In this document: piece by piece, positions 35,183-43,934 of the stretch
How the letters are laid out: every line of letters begins with the position of its first letter
Numbering within the stretch: position 1 is the stretch's first letter
Source: Caldithrix abyssi DSM 13497
GTDB lineage: Bacteria; Calditrichota; Calditrichia; Calditrichales; Calditrichaceae
NCBI RefSeq assembly: GCF_001886815.1
Contig: NZ_CP018099.1
Location: 62,001 to 126,000, forward strand
Length of the DNA: 64,000 nucleotides
Reading direction: 5' to 3'
The notes under the pieces: generated by a model
The model's input: the letters and a program-made list of their open reading frames with translations, nothing else
Database searches by the model: none
What the model was told of the DNA's origin: nothing
Translations under genes and position numbers: made by a program

Positions 35183-38100
35183 CTAACCGTTTTCGCCTGT
35201 TAAACGCGCTATTTGCAAAATGTAAAAACGCAATTCCTGCTGTTCTGCTTCCGTTAGAGGTTGGCTTTCAATCCGAACGATGCGTTCCACATCGTGCAGA
35301 GCGCGCATCACGTGGATGGGAACCTCGCTGCCTTCCTGGCGGGAGATGGTCAGGTACTGCAGGGCGGCCAGTAAAAACTGTTTCAGGTTTTCGTCCGTAA
35401 GCGCCCGCAAACCGGAAGATATCTGTTCAAAATTCCGCTGGAACTTTGTAAAGTTCTGGCTTAAACTCTCTCCCGCAGAATTTTGTTGTTTCATCAGGTG
35501 CATAATGGCCTGCGCCAGCTGCACAAAACTTTCCACCTGCATGGCTACCTTTTGTTCGATTAAGCCCCAGATTTTTGTTCGCCAGCGCGTAATTTGAACG
35601 GGAATTTCCAGCAGCTCCTGCACCTGCATTTGCCATTGTTGCGGCAGCGGCGGTTCTATTTGGTCAAACAGCTTTTGCGGGCGCGTATTGAACAGATCAG
35701 GCTGTAACAACACGGCCAGGTCAGGACGCAGAGCAGGCAAAAGGTTAATCTTAAAATGCCCATTTTCGAAAAAGTCGGTCACCGGTAAGCCGTGTCGTCG
35801 AATGAGCTCCTTTTGAAAAAGAGGAATAAATTCATTGATTAGCGCCATGTCTTCTCTGAGGGAACTGACCGCGCTATTGCCGGGCGGAAAAAAAGGCTCT
35901 AACCTTGACCAGAATTTCAGATCAATGTCCTGGTACAGGCGCAAATCTTTTAAGATTTCGTAAACCGGTAGATGGGGCAAAATCCGTTCCTGCAAAAGCA
36001 ATTGCGGGCTGAGCAAGCCCTGTTGTTCGTTGACAAACTCCTTAAGGGCGCGGAACAACCCCGTGGTCAACTGAGCGATGCCCAGAATCATGGTTTGCGC
36101 CCGATTGTGGCCGATGGCGCGCAACATGGTGCCATGTTTGGCCTGGGGCAGTACACGCGAAAGTCTTTCAATGACGCGTTGTCCGGCATCGCCGGTCTGA
36201 ATTCTGCCCGGGCGTACGGTGGGCCGGTCTCTGAAGGCAGGCACCATGCGCGAGATGAAATAAGAAGCCAGATGAATGCCCACGATGTCTTCTTCTCTGC
36301 CGTACACAATTTGCTTGAAATTGGTCATTCGAATTTGTAGAAACTTTTCGAAAAGCGGGTCGGTCCAGCCCAGGGTCAGGCGTTTTAATTCTTTTTCGCC
36401 GCGTTCGCCAAAGCGCAGACGCGTTTGCACCAGAGGCTCGCTGGCACGGACGATCTCCTTTTCAAAATATGTTTGTAAGTTCTTGTAATGAAACAAAAAA
36501 TTGGCCCGCTCAAAGGCGGAGATCATGCGTATCTTTTCAGAGATGGTGCTTTGAAAGGTGCGCAAATCGCCGCTACTGATGACGCCGCGCAGGGGCGTTA
36601 CGGCAAAATCGCAGGCTCTGGCCGAAGAGGCGTTCAGCTCTTTGAACAGGCGTTGTCTGTTCTGTCGGTTAAGGGTAAAGGCCGGCAGGCTGCCCCGGTC
36701 GTCATAAAAACCGCCCTGACGTTGCATGGGTTCGCCACTACCCAGCTTGAGGCGAATTTGACCGGCCAGACCCTTGCGCGCCAGCCAGCGCACCACTTTG
36801 AAACGCGTTTCTTTGTAAAGGTGGGAAGCAACGGTCTGGCTGACCTGCTGACTTAAATCGGACCCGGCTACAAAAATTTCACAAAGCATCTCGCGCAGCC
36901 TGTTTTCCACGCTCTGGCTGGTGGAATGGTGCGTTTGAGCGTAGGCCCACAGTTCGTCTAAATAGCCTTCGATGTTTTTTACCACGTCAATTTCTTCAAA
37001 TAAGGGGATGATGCGAATAAAAGGCATGGGCAATTCCGGCGCATTGCGCAAAACGGCTTCACGCCGGGCGCGCAGCTTTTGTTCCACCTTGATGATGGCA
37101 TCGGAACGGCTGCACATACTGATTTGCAGAGCCAGAATCAGCCCCGGATTGCCAAATCGCGCACCCAGTTCGTTGATCTCCGTTAGATTGAAAACGGTGG
37201 TGTCAATGGCAAAAGGATCATGGGCGGTAATCATATTCTGGTGGATGCGCGGCGTTAAAGCAAAGCGTTTTAGCAGATCGCGGTAAAAGATCAAACGGTA
37301 AAATAGTTCCGGATGGCCGAGATGGTTTAAAAGTAAATGAAGGTGCTGGCGCAGGGTTTTACGCAACTGTTTGTTCAGTTGAAAATAGTATTCCAGGTTT
37401 GAGCGCCGCTGCTCCCGCAATTGCAGCATTTTGCGCTCAAGGCGATCGTTGTGCTGCCAGAGCACGGTTAAGGGATCGGGTACCAGATGCAGTTTCATGC
37501 CGATTTTTCGCCAGCGTGAAGGATGAACCGAAGCCGGCGACAGGCTGCGGTAGCGTTTTTCCAGTTGATTGGTCAGGTGCGTAATCTGATTGAGCAATTG
37601 CCAGAATTTTTTCCGGCGTTGCGGAAAACTTACCAGGGCGTCGTTGAGCGCGGCGTCAATTTTTAAGTCCGGCTCCAGTTTTAAAAGCAGTTCAAGAATT
37701 CGGGCCATGCGAGCCACGTTCTTCAGCAGCACAGCGGCAATCAGGCGGTGGCCCTGTCCGGAAGGGCGGGAGCTTCCGTCCCAGTCGCCCCAGTAGGAGA
37801 GAAAGGTTGGCAATTCCTCCTTCCCCTGCAATGCGGCGAGCAGTTCTGCGTCGTTGAGCGAATCGAGATCCAGCAACAACTCGTCCGATTCCTGTATGGA
37901 GTTAATGGGCACGGAGCGGCCTTTGAATTCGTTAAGAAGCGCCCGGGCCAGAGCCTGTAATTGACCTGCGGCAATTTGCTGTTGAGTCAAAAAAGAGTCG
38001 ATGATTTGCCGGGCCTGTTGATCGACCTGAATGCTAAAGATTTGCGTGGGGTGCACCGTCCGGTCAAAAAGGCGCGTAAAAAAGCGCTGTTGTCGGCGAT

Positions 38101-40786
38101 TCAGGTCGTCTTTGTAAAATTCATTTTCCAGAATTTCCCGGAGCAGTCGTTGCCTTTCTGCGCTGTCCTTTTGCCGCCATTTCTGCCAGATGAAAAAGCG
38201 GGAGTGGAATTGGGCGCGGATACTCTGCAGGCGTTCGGGTAAAAATTGCCTCTGGAAGGTTGTTTGCGACTCCTGCATTTGTTTGTCGTTGGCGCTGTGC
38301 TTTTCGAATTCTTGCAAAGCCAGCTCTTTTAATTGAGAAAGCAAAGGTTGCCAGGGCTCGCCAACAGGCGCGGGCTCTGAGATTAGTAGCGCTTTTTGAA
38401 ATAAGCTCGCTTCCTGGGCGATGATGCGGTTTAAGTCGATCAGCACGCGGCGCGTCTGGTAGTAGAGCCTTTCTCCGCTGATATGGCCGCCCAGGGTCAG
38501 GCGAAAGGCTTTACGCGCCATCTGGTAACCGGCGGCGGTGCGGGCAAAGGTGGTTAAAGGCACCAGGCCGATTCCCTGATTGGCCAGAATGGTGGAAAGC
38601 GAATCCAGTGAAATGCCTGCCGGAAGCGCCTCAATGATCATTAGAGGATACATGCTGCCCTGCGGCGCCTGAATTCGTATTTTGAAAGGATTGCGTTCGC
38701 CTGGCAGCTCATCCATGGCCCGTTGCAGGGTGGCCATTCGTTCGGCAAACAGTTGATTTCTGAAATGCCAGTAACTTTCGACCCTTTCTCTGCCGTTTCG
38801 GTAAAACAGGTAGGCAATAAGCAGCGGCAGGCGGTGCGGTTTAATCTCTTTTAAATGAATTTCAAATTGGCTGCGTAAGGAGGAATCCGGTATTTCAAGC
38901 ACCGTTAAGCGCGCGCCGGCAAAGCTGTCGGTTTTGGAGAGCGAATGACAGGTGATGAGCCGTTTTACTGCATCGGCGTGCAGCAGGCCTTTTTTAATAA
39001 GTTTATTGATGGTCTGACGGGCGGTGGGCGTGCGGCGGGGCTCCGGCCAGGGACCGACATTCTGGTACGAAAGGTCGTCAATCAAATAAAGCCCTTTGCT
39101 TATGGCCCAGCGAAAAATTTCTTCTAACGCCTTTTGCGGAATTAAGGCTCCGGTGGCATTGTGCGGGTTGTTAATGATCAGCGCCCCGCTGGTTAAAAGG
39201 TCCGCGTCTTTTTCAATCAATTTTTGAATTTCTTTGATGACTTCGGCGGATGAGAAGTTTTCCATGGGGTTGATGGGCAAAACGCGCACCTGGGGAAAAC
39301 AGTGTTCGTACGTCCAGCCCAGGTCAAAGGTAATGACTTTTTTCACCGGCCCGTGGAAGCCTAAAATGCCCAGCGCCGTGCGCGCCGAGCCGCTGACTGC
39401 CAGGCAGGCGTTTCGGTCGTATTGCGGGTGAACGGCCACAAAAGCGTCTAAAAAACGCTCTTCCAGCGCCTGCGCCCATTGCGGATGGTCAAGCCGATCA
39501 AAAAAGTTTTCAATCAGCTCCCAGACCGTTTCTCCGGCCCAGACATCGTCCGGCAGAGATTGCAAAGGGGAAAAACTTAGGCGGCGGTGGATGACGCGCT
39601 GGGCTGAATGTTCCGCCCTTTGGGCTGTTTGCAGCAAACGGGTTGTAAGATCGGCCGGATGGCGCGACGCATTTTCAAGGCGACGTTCCAGGCGGTGGAT
39701 CAGGCTGCCGGCGGTTCTTAATGATGGCAAATCCGGCTTCTGGCTGGCATCAACCTGTTCTCTTGCTGAGGGCGCGGATGGGACATTCTGTTGTAAAAGG
39801 TAGTAAAGAAGCTCGGCTTCCGGAGCGGACGGCGTTCCCTTTAACTGAAAATGAATGGTTTCCAGATGTTGAATGTAATCGCTGCGTCCGGCGACAATGA
39901 TGATGGAAAGGTCCTTAAGCTGCGGACGGAAAACAGCGGGCGTTAAAAAGCGCAGTACGCGTTGTTCCAGCAGGGCCTCGCGCGCTAAAGAAAGATGGTT
40001 TGGCGCGTCGTTAACTTCTACAATGAAAAGCGGGAACTGGAGCGCAAGCTGGCGCGCCTGCCGCCGGAAATGTTCTGACGGAATTGAACCGAGGATCAAA
40101 AACTGCGGACGTTCTGGTTGTTGATTAAAAAAATGGGAAATCAATTCCAGCGCAGACATTTCGTCTTGCGGTAAAACCTGAAAACGGAGCGCAGAAAAAT
40201 CGCCGGCGCAGGCAGGTTCTGGCCGGTTAAACAGTAAAATGGTTGCCGGAAGCCTTTCCAGGAATTGATTTAAAGTAAAAAACAGAATGCGTAAATTTTC
40301 GTTCAGGCCGCCGCTGCCCAGCATCAATTCTTTTTGGCCGTTTTGCCGACCTGTGTCATAAAGGAGCGTTTCTAACTGCCCGTTTTCAAACCAGTCTTGA
40401 ATAAAACGGATCAGCGGCGTTGGGTTGCGCCAGGAATACCCGCCGCGCGCCATGTAAGGGACACAGGAGGGCAGGCTGTTGAAGACAAACAAAATCTTTT
40501 CGATTAAATCATCGTCAAGCTGTAATTCTTGTAAATAATTTTTAAAGGATTGCGCATCGTTCAGAGCCCCGGCCTCATCCGTTTGAAAAACCAGTTGCCC
40601 AAAAGCGCGCGTCAACTCTTCATCCTGAATAGGATGGCCGATGTGGAAATTAACGCGTTCTTCGGCTTTGACCGGCGCAGCAGAGGTCGCTTCGCTGATT
40701 TCGGAAACTTTGGCCGCCTTTAAAGACTTTAGTTTAAAATAATCTTGAATCATTGTTTTGCGTTCAGTTTTTTTATGTTTGTTCAA
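35183..40786 (-). CDS. Giant protein with PLP-dependent aminotransferase-like domain; rest unassigned
   Basis: 1,867 residues from a TTG, or 1,856 from the ATG at 40753; neither has a strong ribosome-binding site. Residues about 45-330 look like a degenerate aminotransferase fold (VNFHIGHPIQDEEL, LGSGGLNENLRILFFTL) without a recognisable Schiff-base lysine. Residues about 400-800 form a fold-type I PLP domain with all expected signs: SGSARTALGILGF loop, NNPHNATG, the LIDDLSYQNVG Asp/Tyr pair, SLSK with Lys near 618, and a terminal FRLTLGG Arg. The last thousand residues are helical, rich in Leu, Arg and Gln, and I recognise no family. No signal peptide or membrane segment is seen. The next gene upstream encodes an SPFH-like protein. 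Function unknown. Confidence 0.8.
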   Translation of the reverse strand: MNKHKKTERKTMIQDYFKLKSLKAAKVSEISEATSAAPVKAEERVNFHIGHPIQDEELTRAFGQLVFQTDEAGALNDAQSFKNYLQELQLDDDLIEKILFVFNSLPSCVPYMARGGYSWRNPTPLIRFIQDWFENGQLETLLYDTGRQNGQKELMLGSGGLNENLRILFFTLNQFLERLPATILLFNRPEPACAGDFSALRFQVLPQDEMSALELISHFFNQQPERPQFLILGSIPSEHFRRQARQLALQFPLFIVEVNDAPNHLSLAREALLEQRVLRFLTPAVFRPQLKDLSIIIVAGRSDYIQHLETIHFQLKGTPSAPEAELLYYLLQQNVPSAPSAREQVDASQKPDLPSLRTAGSLIHRLERRLENASRHPADLTTRLLQTAQRAEHSAQRVIHRRLSFSPLQSLPDDVWAGETVWELIENFFDRLDHPQWAQALEERFLDAFVAVHPQYDRNACLAVSGSARTALGILGFHGPVKKVITFDLGWTYEHCFPQVRVLPINPMENFSSAEVIKEIQKLIEKDADLLTSGALIINNPHNATGALIPQKALEEIFRWAISKGLYLIDDLSYQNVGPWPEPRRTPTARQTINKLIKKGLLHADAVKRLITCHSLSKTDSFAGARLTVLEIPDSSLRSQFEIHLKEIKPHRLPLLIAYLFYRNGRERVESYWHFRNQLFAERMATLQRAMDELPGERNPFKIRIQAPQGSMYPLMIIEALPAGISLDSLSTILANQGIGLVPLTTFARTAAGYQMARKAFRLTLGGHISGERLYYQTRRVLIDLNRIIAQEASLFQKALLISEPAPVGEPWQPLLSQLKELALQEFEKHSANDKQMQESQTTFQRQFLPERLQSIRAQFHSRFFIWQKWRQKDSAERQRLLREILENEFYKDDLNRRQQRFFTRLFDRTVHPTQIFSIQVDQQARQIIDSFLTQQQIAAGQLQALARALLNEFKGRSVPINSIQESDELLLDLDSLNDAELLAALQGKEELPTFLSYWGDWDGSSRPSGQGHRLIAAVLLKNVARMARILELLLKLEPDLKIDAALNDALVSFPQRRKKFWQLLNQITHLTNQLEKRYRSLSPASVHPSRWRKIGMKLHLVPDPLTVLWQHNDRLERKMLQLREQRRSNLEYYFQLNKQLRKTLRQHLHLLLNHLGHPELFYRLIFYRDLLKRFALTPRIHQNMITAHDPFAIDTTVFNLTEINELGARFGNPGLILALQISMCSRSDAIIKVEQKLRARREAVLRNAPELPMPFIRIIPLFEEIDVVKNIEGYLDELWAYAQTHHSTSQSVENRLREMLCEIFVAGSDLSQQVSQTVASHLYKETRFKVVRWLARKGLAGQIRLKLGSGEPMQRQGGFYDDRGSLPAFTLNRQNRQRLFKELNASSARACDFAVTPLRGVISSGDLRTFQSTISEKIRMISAFERANFLFHYKNLQTYFEKEIVRASEPLVQTRLRFGERGEKELKRLTLGWTDPLFEKFLQIRMTNFKQIVYGREEDIVGIHLASYFISRMVPAFRDRPTVRPGRIQTGDAGQRVIERLSRVLPQAKHGTMLRAIGHNRAQTMILGIAQLTTGLFRALKEFVNEQQGLLSPQLLLQERILPHLPVYEILKDLRLYQDIDLKFWSRLEPFFPPGNSAVSSLREDMALINEFIPLFQKELIRRHGLPVTDFFENGHFKINLLPALRPDLAVLLQPDLFNTRPQKLFDQIEPPLPQQWQMQVQELLEIPVQITRWRTKIWGLIEQKVAMQVESFVQLAQAIMHLMKQQNSAGESLSQNFTKFQRNFEQISSGLRALTDENLKQFLLAALQYLTISRQEGSEVPIHVMRALHDVERIVRIESQPLTEAEQQELRFYILQIARLTGENG

Positions 40787-40934
40787 ATTTCAGGAACAGC
40801 TCAGAACTGTTAATTAACGTCAACACTCCGTCTGTGTTTTTTTAAGGGCATGATTGCCGTTGTTCACGTCATGCCTGGCAATTCGGCATGTTTCGCGCTG
40901 CTTAACGCAGGGGGCATTTTTCTGTCCGGCGAAC

Positions 40935-41897
40935 TCAGGTTGTCTTTTTCTGCAAAACCTTTTGCAACGTTTGTTCGATTATTTCCAGCACGTTTATCCC
41001 TTTTTGTAAATCGCCGCCGGTTAAGGAGACCACCGTTTTGGCGTTTTTTAGTTGTTGACTGGCCTCGGCCAGGCGTGCGATTTGCGGCGAAAGCAGGATT
41101 AATTCCGGGTGTTGTTCAAAAATTTTCAGTTCTTCCTTTTCCAGCTCCATTTGCAGGCGTCGCCGTTCCAGCTCCTGTTCTACCTGATAGCGGGATAATT
41201 CAGCTTCCCGTTGCTGTTCTGTTTTTTGCAGTTCAAGTTGTTTGAGGCGTAATTCGTGTTCCATCCGGCGGATTTTTTCATCGGTTTCAAAGCGAAAACG
41301 ACTGGCTTCGAGTCGGGCTTTCTGGTTGACCTTTTCGGTCTTTTCACGAATGCGGGCTGCTTCCTGCTGTTGCATGGCCTCGGCAATTTCACTGTCCAGG
41401 GGTTCAATGAGTTGAACGTTGACGCCCAATAATTTCAGACCTAATTTTTGCGCTTCTTTGATTAAATTAGTTTGCAAAAAGTCTTGCAGGTCTTTACTGC
41501 TCAGCTCTTCGATTTCCAGAGCCTGGCAAAAACCTCCGGTCAACGCCTGCACAAAAAGCCCCAATTCTTTACTGGCCTTTTGTACCAGCGCGGAATTCCA
41601 ACCGCCGGCGCGCACCAGCTCGGTTAAATGCGCGTCATCCGCGGCGGTGGAAATGGTTAGTTTGATTTTTACGGGAAGCTTTCCACGCGCCTCGCTTTCA
41701 AATTCCATGTCCATGGAGTGAAGAGTGGCCGGCACGGCAAGGCTGAAGTGACGCGGATAAAAACGGGCCTTGCGTTTAATGATTTTACCCTGTACATCGG
41801 CCAGAACGATCTGGTCCGGGCGGCGCTGACGAAATTCAAAAAGAAAAGCAAAAACGATGATTAAAAGAATAAAAATACTGAGGAAAACAGCGGTCAT
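40935..41897 (-). CDS. SPFH/band 7-like membrane protein with coiled coil
   Basis: The start is the ATG at 41897 behind GGAG; 320 residues. One N-terminal membrane segment (TAVFLSIFILLIIVFAFLF) precedes an SPFH-like domain (about 50-185; QALEIEELSSKDLQDFLQ, KLLGVNVQLIEPLDSEIAEA) and a long charged coiled coil (about 190-275, rich in Glu, Arg and Gln), then a short tail. This plan resembles stomatin/flotillin-type membrane scaffolds. Similarity is by architecture, so the family call is moderate. It precedes the giant PLP gene with a 148 bp gap on the same strand. Confidence 0.6.
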   Translation of the reverse strand: MTAVFLSIFILLIIVFAFLFEFRQRRPDQIVLADVQGKIIKRKARFYPRHFSLAVPATLHSMDMEFESEARGKLPVKIKLTISTAADDAHLTELVRAGGWNSALVQKASKELGLFVQALTGGFCQALEIEELSSKDLQDFLQTNLIKEAQKLGLKLLGVNVQLIEPLDSEIAEAMQQQEAARIREKTEKVNQKARLEASRFRFETDEKIRRMEHELRLKQLELQKTEQQREAELSRYQVEQELERRRLQMELEKEELKIFEQHPELILLSPQIARLAEASQQLKNAKTVVSLTGGDLQKGINVLEIIEQTLQKVLQKKTT

Positions 41898-42078
41898 GAT
41901 GCTCTCCAATTTTAATGGTTGTTTTAACCTATGCAAAATACATCGCGCTGGCAAATGTATTTTGGCTCTACATTTATTTGATAATTGTTGCGAAATATTT
42001 GAAATTTAAAACACAAATGCAATTTTATTTTCATAAAAATTGTAGATTTTGAATTAAAATTCACGATGGAGCAAAAAT

Positions 42079-42516
42079 ATGTCGAAAAAGCAAAGGCGCA
42101 CCATGCCCCAAAAGAAAAGAATCGCTTTAATCGCCCACGATAACCGTAAAAGGGATTTACTGGAATGGGTTCGCTTTAATAAACATGTTTTAAGCCGCCA
42201 TCATCTTTTTGGCACCGGCACCACCGGCAGTCTGATTAAAGATGAGCTGGCCCTGCCCATTCACTGCTTTAACAGCGGCCCCCTGGGCGGCGATTTACAG
42301 ATTGGCTCTAAAATTGTAGATGGAGAAATCGATGTATTGATCTTTTTCTGGGACCCTTTGGAAGCCCAGCCGCACGATGTGGATGTTAAAGCGCTGCTGC
42401 GCGTGGCGGTGCTGTACAATATTCCCACGGCCAGCAACCGCGCCACGGCCGATTTTTTAATCTCATCGGTTTTGATGGAGCAAACCTACGAACGGGAAAT
42501 TCAGTTGATGAAATAA
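42079..42516 (+). CDS. mgsA: Methylglyoxal synthase
   Basis: 145 residues, the family's usual size. The phosphate-binding HLFGTGTTGSLI, GGDLQIGSKIVDGEIDVLIF and FFWDPLEAQPHDVDVKALLR segments contain the conserved catalytic Asp and His residues. It converts dihydroxyacetone phosphate to methylglyoxal and phosphate, a bypass used when phosphate is short or sugar phosphate accumulates. The ATG has GGAG 7 nt upstream. It is divergent from the SPFH gene and no glyoxalase is adjacent. Confidence 0.94.
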   Translation: MSKKQRRTMPQKKRIALIAHDNRKRDLLEWVRFNKHVLSRHHLFGTGTTGSLIKDELALPIHCFNSGPLGGDLQIGSKIVDGEIDVLIFFWDPLEAQPHDVDVKALLRVAVLYNIPTASNRATADFLISSVLMEQTYEREIQLMK

Positions 42517-42535
42517 ATCAGGCAGCGAATAATAC

Positions 42536-42690
42536 AGCAAGCCTTCGACTGCTTCAGGGAGCGGGAGTACGGTTGCTGAGCGTAGTCGAAGCAACCGTTG
42601 ATTGTGAAGGAACTTTCATCGGCTCCGCTCCCTTCGACTTCGCTCAGGGAGCGGTTGGCCTTCTCTCCCCTAAACCTCTAAACTTTTTCA
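42536..42690 (+). repeat. Dispersed repeat family C, single unit
   Basis: CCTTCGACTNC(G)CT(T)CAGGGAGCGGGAGT (interrupted variant), a CGGTTGCT/AGCAACCG hairpin around GAGCGTAGTCGA, a TTGATTGTGAAGGAACTTTC link, another CTTCGACTTCGCTCAGG, and the end block TTCTCTCCCCTAAACCTC. The same parts make up the arrays at 50769-51350 and 56880-57320. Confidence 0.75.
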
Positions 42691-42752
42691 CTTTCCCCGT
42701 CACGTATTTCCTCCGCTAAAGCGCCAGATCTTTTGAAGGAAGAATTCCAAAA

Positions 42753-43919
42753 TTACTGCCAGATGCCAGGGATTTTTAGACCGCACTGCGGGCAGCGGTT
42801 GTTAGCGATCTTCATTTGCCGCACCAGAAAACCAGTGCGTTCGATTAACATGGCGCCGCAGTTCGGGCAGTAGGTGTTTTCTGCAGAGTGCCCCGGCACA
42901 TTGCCGATGTAAACATATTTTAAACCTTCGGCGTCGGCGATGGCCTTACAACGCTCCAGGGTGGAAACGGGCGTGGGCGGTAAATTTTTCAACAAATACT
43001 GCGGGTAAAAACGCGTAAAGTGAATGGGCACTTCCGGATGCAGGTATTCCTTAACGAATTGAGCCAGATTTTTAATCTCCTTTTCGCTGTCATTCAAAGT
43101 GGGCACCACCAGGTAAACGATTTCCAGCCAGGTTTCCTGCTCCACAATAGTCTGCATGGCCTGTAAAACCGGTTTTAATTCGCCGCGTACAATTTCGGCG
43201 TAATATTTCTGGCTGAAGGCTTTTAAATCCACCTTAATGGCGTCAACCACTTTGCACAATTCTTTAAGCGGTTCCTGTTCAATAAAGGCGGCGGTAATCA
43301 CCACGCTTTTAATATTTCTCTGGCGACCGGCAATAGCCGTATCGTACATGTATTCATAAAAAATGGTGGGTTCGCTGTAAGTATAGGCAATAGAACGCGC
43401 CCGGTAATCGCGCGCCATATCGGCGATTTTTTCCGGCGGCAGGTAGTAACTATTCACCTGTTCTGGGGTTACCTGAGAAATTTGCCAGTTCTGGCAAAAT
43501 TTGCAATTCAAATTGCATCCGGCGGTGGCAATGGAAAAGGCTGCGCTGCCCGGCAAAAAGTGAAACAATGGTTTTTTTTCAATAGGATCCAGGTGGTAGG
43601 TGCAGGGTCGGGCGTAAACCAGGGTGTAATAAGTGCCGTTGCGATTTTCGCGCGCGCCGCAATAACCGCGTTCCCGATCGTCGATAACGCATTCGCGCGG
43701 GCACAGTTTACAGCGTATCTTTTTGTGGGCTAATTTTTCGTAAAAGCGCGCTTCTCGCACAAAGCGATCGTCGCTGCCAGCAGCCCGCAGCAAAAGACTG
43801 CGCGAAAAGGGATTAAAGGGCAGCCCTAATAAAACACAGGCCGAAGAAGCGGCGGTTAAAAACTGCCGACGATTAAGCGTGGTCTTTTTTTCAGGCAGTT
43901 GATCGATGTAACCACTCAT
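42753..43919 (-). CDS. amrS: AmrS-type radical SAM enzyme with Tat signal
   Basis: 388 residues from the ATG at 43919 (a GTG at 43928 is less likely). The N-terminus LNRRQFLTAASSACVLLGLP is a twin-arginine-like signal, unusual for a radical SAM protein. It continues with CKLCPRECVIDDRERGYCG, the radical SAM cluster CNLNCKFCQNW, YTYSEPTIFYEY, and a C-terminal zinc-ribbon-like pair CPNCGAM and CPQCGLK. The core matches the RadiSAM part of the AmmeMemoRadiSam group (related to pyruvate-formate-lyase activases). The AMMECR1 and Memo partners are not adjacent. It starts 15 bp after the upstream Tat-DUF362 gene. Confidence 0.85.
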   Translation of the reverse strand: MSGYIDQLPEKKTTLNRRQFLTAASSACVLLGLPFNPFSRSLLLRAAGSDDRFVREARFYEKLAHKKIRCKLCPRECVIDDRERGYCGARENRNGTYYTLVYARPCTYHLDPIEKKPLFHFLPGSAAFSIATAGCNLNCKFCQNWQISQVTPEQVNSYYLPPEKIADMARDYRARSIAYTYSEPTIFYEYMYDTAIAGRQRNIKSVVITAAFIEQEPLKELCKVVDAIKVDLKAFSQKYYAEIVRGELKPVLQAMQTIVEQETWLEIVYLVVPTLNDSEKEIKNLAQFVKEYLHPEVPIHFTRFYPQYLLKNLPPTPVSTLERCKAIADAEGLKYVYIGNVPGHSAENTYCPNCGAMLIERTGFLVRQMKIANNRCPQCGLKIPGIWQ

Positions 43920-43934
43920 GGATGTCACCCTGCT

